NCBI GenBank assembly: GCA_002423365.1 | Contig: DIVU01000013.1 | Span: forward strand, 1-7,330 | Direction of reading: 5' to 3' | DNA: 7,330 bases | Source of the DNA: Desulfuromonadaceae bacterium UBA6124 | Lineage (GTDB): Bacteria; Desulfobacterota; Desulfuromonadia; Desulfuromonadales; Trichloromonadaceae | Shown: positions 6,328 to 7,330 of the stretch, piece after piece | Numbering within the stretch: the first letter of the stretch is position 1 | Layout: each line of letters opens with the position of its first letter | The notes under the pieces: model-generated | The model's database searches: none | What the model saw: only the letters and a program-made list of their open reading frames with translations | What the model was told of the DNA's origin: nothing | Made by a program: the position numbers and the translations under genes

Positions 6328-6954
6328 CTATTTCTCCTCCCCGCCCCACATCTGATCCAGATAGCGTTCCCGGCCGGAGCCCCGGCGGTAGATTTTATAG
6401 CGCTGGGGGTTCTTTTTGTAATACTCCTGATGATACTCCTCGGCGGGATAAAAGGCCGTGGCCGGGAGGATTTCGGTGACGATGGGGCCGTCGAAGCGTC
6501 CCGACGCATCCATGTTACGTTTGGACTGTTCGGCCAACCGACGCTGGCTATCGTCGTGATAGAAGATGGCGGTGCGGTAATGCTCCCCCTGGTCGGCAAA
6601 CTGGCCGATGGGGTCGGTGGGATCGACGTTGCGCCAGAAGACTTCGAGCAGTTCGCCGAAACCGATGCGCGCCGGATCAAAGAGGATGCGCACCGACTCG
6701 CGATGGTCGGTGAAACCTCGGGCGACATCCTCGTAACTGGGGTTTTCCTGGCGGCCGCCGGTGTAACCGGAGGTCACGGAAAGCACCCCGTCGAGTTGCG
6801 CGAAGGGCGGCTCCATGCACCAGAAACAGCCGCCGGCGAAGGTTGCGATCGCTTGTGTGGCATCCGGGTTCGGCATCGATTCCTCCTTGTCCAAGGTCAG
6901 GCCCGGCACGGGCGCGGCAAGCAGTAACAGCAGAAAAACGAACGACAAACGCAT
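6328..6954 (-). CDS. msrA: Peptide methionine sulfoxide reductase MsrA, probably exported
   Basis: A 208-residue MsrA that reduces the S-epimer of methionine sulfoxide in proteins. The catalytic motif is GGCFWCMEPPF (41-51): C43 is the nucleophile and C46 the only other cysteine, so it is the likely resolving residue. Other family marks are SGYTGG (62-67), YEDVARGFTDHRESV (74-88), DPTDPIGQFADQGEHYRTAI (111-130) and YRRGSGRERYLDQMWG (189-204). Residues 1 to about 20 (MRLSFVFLLLLLAAPVPG) look like a signal peptide, pointing to the periplasm, where thiol reductants would be needed. The start at 6954 has GAGG about 6 nt upstream. A second in-frame ATG at 6876 (Met27) has its own strong ribosome site and would give a cytoplasmic form. 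It starts 12 bp after the upstream gene and ends 10 bp before modA. Confidence 0.95.
   Translation of the reverse strand: MRLSFVFLLLLLAAPVPGLTLDKEESMPNPDATQAIATFAGGCFWCMEPPFAQLDGVLSVTSGYTGGRQENPSYEDVARGFTDHRESVRILFDPARIGFGELLEVFWRNVDPTDPIGQFADQGEHYRTAIFYHDDSQRRLAEQSKRNMDASGRFDGPIVTEILPATAFYPAEEYHQEYYKKNPQRYKIYRRGSGRERYLDQMWGGEEK
6876..6888 (-). promoter_or_regulatory. Internal Shine-Dalgarno in msrA for an in-frame ATG
   Basis: Inside the msrA reading frame the minus strand reads AAGGAGGA (6888-6881), close to a perfect anti-16S match. The AAGGAGG core lies 5 nt before ATG (6876-6874), which encodes Met27. Starting there removes the whole signal peptide and leaves the full catalytic domain (MPNPDATQAIATFAGGCFW). 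The match is stronger than the GAGG before the first ATG. Either both starts are used, giving periplasmic and cytoplasmic MsrA, or the upstream start is minor. The codons used (AAG GAG GAA) are ordinary for Lys-Glu-Glu, so chance is possible. Confidence 0.5.
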
Positions 6955-6966
6955 CCTTTACCTCAC

Positions 6967-7330
6967 TCAATCCTTGACGATCAGCCCACAGCCGTAGCGG
7001 GGATCGAGATCCGCAACCTTGAGGCGACAGAATTCCTCCTCCCAGAGATCGAGACAGTAGGCGCCAAATTCCCCGGAACCGGCCTCGAGCCCTTCCAGAA
7101 GACGCAGGGTTTCCTCGCGCAAAGCGGCATCGAGCTTGCCCAGCCGACAGACCCGGCCGTGCAGTTCGGCCAGTTCGGCCCGGGGGATGGGCGCCGGAAC
7201 GAAGGGCCGTCCGAGCACGCGATTGGCGAGGGCGGTAAGAAAGAAATCGGAGAGCGCGAGATCGTCCAGATGATCGGGATGACACCCGGTCAGGTCGAGA
7301 TTCTCGGGCGCCGGCAGTTCGAAGCCGAGG
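6967..7330 (-). CDS. Unrecognised protein, C-terminal part only
   Basis: The frame is open from the stop at 6967 to the window edge, giving the last 120 residues of a longer protein; its start is outside the window. The fragment begins LGFELPAPENLDLTGCHPDH and ends CRLKVADLDPRYGCGLIVKD. An in-frame GTG at 7218 exists, but the open frame through the edge and similar composition before it argue that it is an internal valine. I do not recognise a family. What can be seen: acidic and leucine-rich helices (ELAELHGRV, ALREETLRLLEGLEAG), five cysteines (one CHPDH, one VCRLG, one YCLDLW, one FCRL, one GCGL), no transmembrane segment, and a C-terminal DPRYGCGLIVKD. It lies 12 bp upstream of msrA and is probably co-transcribed with it. 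Confidence 0.7.
   Translation of the reverse strand, partial: LGFELPAPENLDLTGCHPDHLDDLALSDFFLTALANRVLGRPFVPAPIPRAELAELHGRVCRLGKLDAALREETLRLLEGLEAGSGEFGAYCLDLWEEEFCRLKVADLDPRYGCGLIVKD

Noticed and set aside
5508..6479. Plus-strand open frame of 323 codons opposite modA and the msrA end
   Set aside because: It crosses two well-supported genes antisense, has low-complexity composition and no ribosome site that I could support.
6318..6728. N-terminal extension of the modA frame
   Set aside because: It overlaps msrA and would put the signal peptide in the middle of the protein. The ATG at 6317 starts directly at the signal peptide.

Overview
The window is a compact, GC-rich bacterial chromosomal segment with every recognisable gene on the minus strand; all long plus-strand reading frames are shadows. 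A Gram-negative host is indicated by a ModA with a cleavable signal peptide and no lipobox, and by an MsrA made with its own signal peptide. The codon usage, a cache-type chemoreceptor behind a sigma-54-like promoter, and the gene set would fit Desulfuromonadota (Geobacter/Desulfuromonas-like). That assignment is inference, and other GC-rich proteobacteria are not excluded.

Layout in transcription order (right to left). At the right edge is the C-terminal part of an unrecognised protein (6967-7330). After 12 bp follows msrA (6328-6954), a methionine sulfoxide reductase A with a signal peptide and a second, internal start carrying a very strong Shine-Dalgarno. After 10 bp comes a complete molybdate ABC transporter with overlapping genes: modA (5523-6317), modB (4849-5523) and modC (3752-4852). 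A 45-bp gap holding a perfect 7-bp hairpin leads to a YigI/PaaI-type hotdog thioesterase (3215-3706). The spacing suggests one operon whose promoter lies outside the window. No molybdate-responsive site is visible in front of modA.

The 234-bp gap 2981-3214 separates this operon from a second, two-gene unit: a 689-residue methyl-accepting chemotaxis protein (911-2980) and, 18 bp later, a tandem-rhodanese sulfurtransferase (41-892). The gap is rich in signals. It holds a weak terminator-like stem after the thioesterase, a 13-bp palindrome, a large GC-rich hairpin, a good -24/-12 (sigma-54) promoter match, and an 8-bp inverted repeat whose inner arm contains the receptor's Shine-Dalgarno.

Working together: the first unit would import molybdate (or tungstate) for molybdoenzymes and repair oxidised methionines, probably in the periplasm. 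The second would sense an extracellular ligand and carry out a sulfur-transfer reaction. I found no tRNA, rRNA, CRISPR, insertion sequence or phage gene, and no clear undescribed multi-gene system. The most interesting points are the regulatory architecture at 2981-3113, the possible dual start of msrA, and the msrA-modABC linkage.
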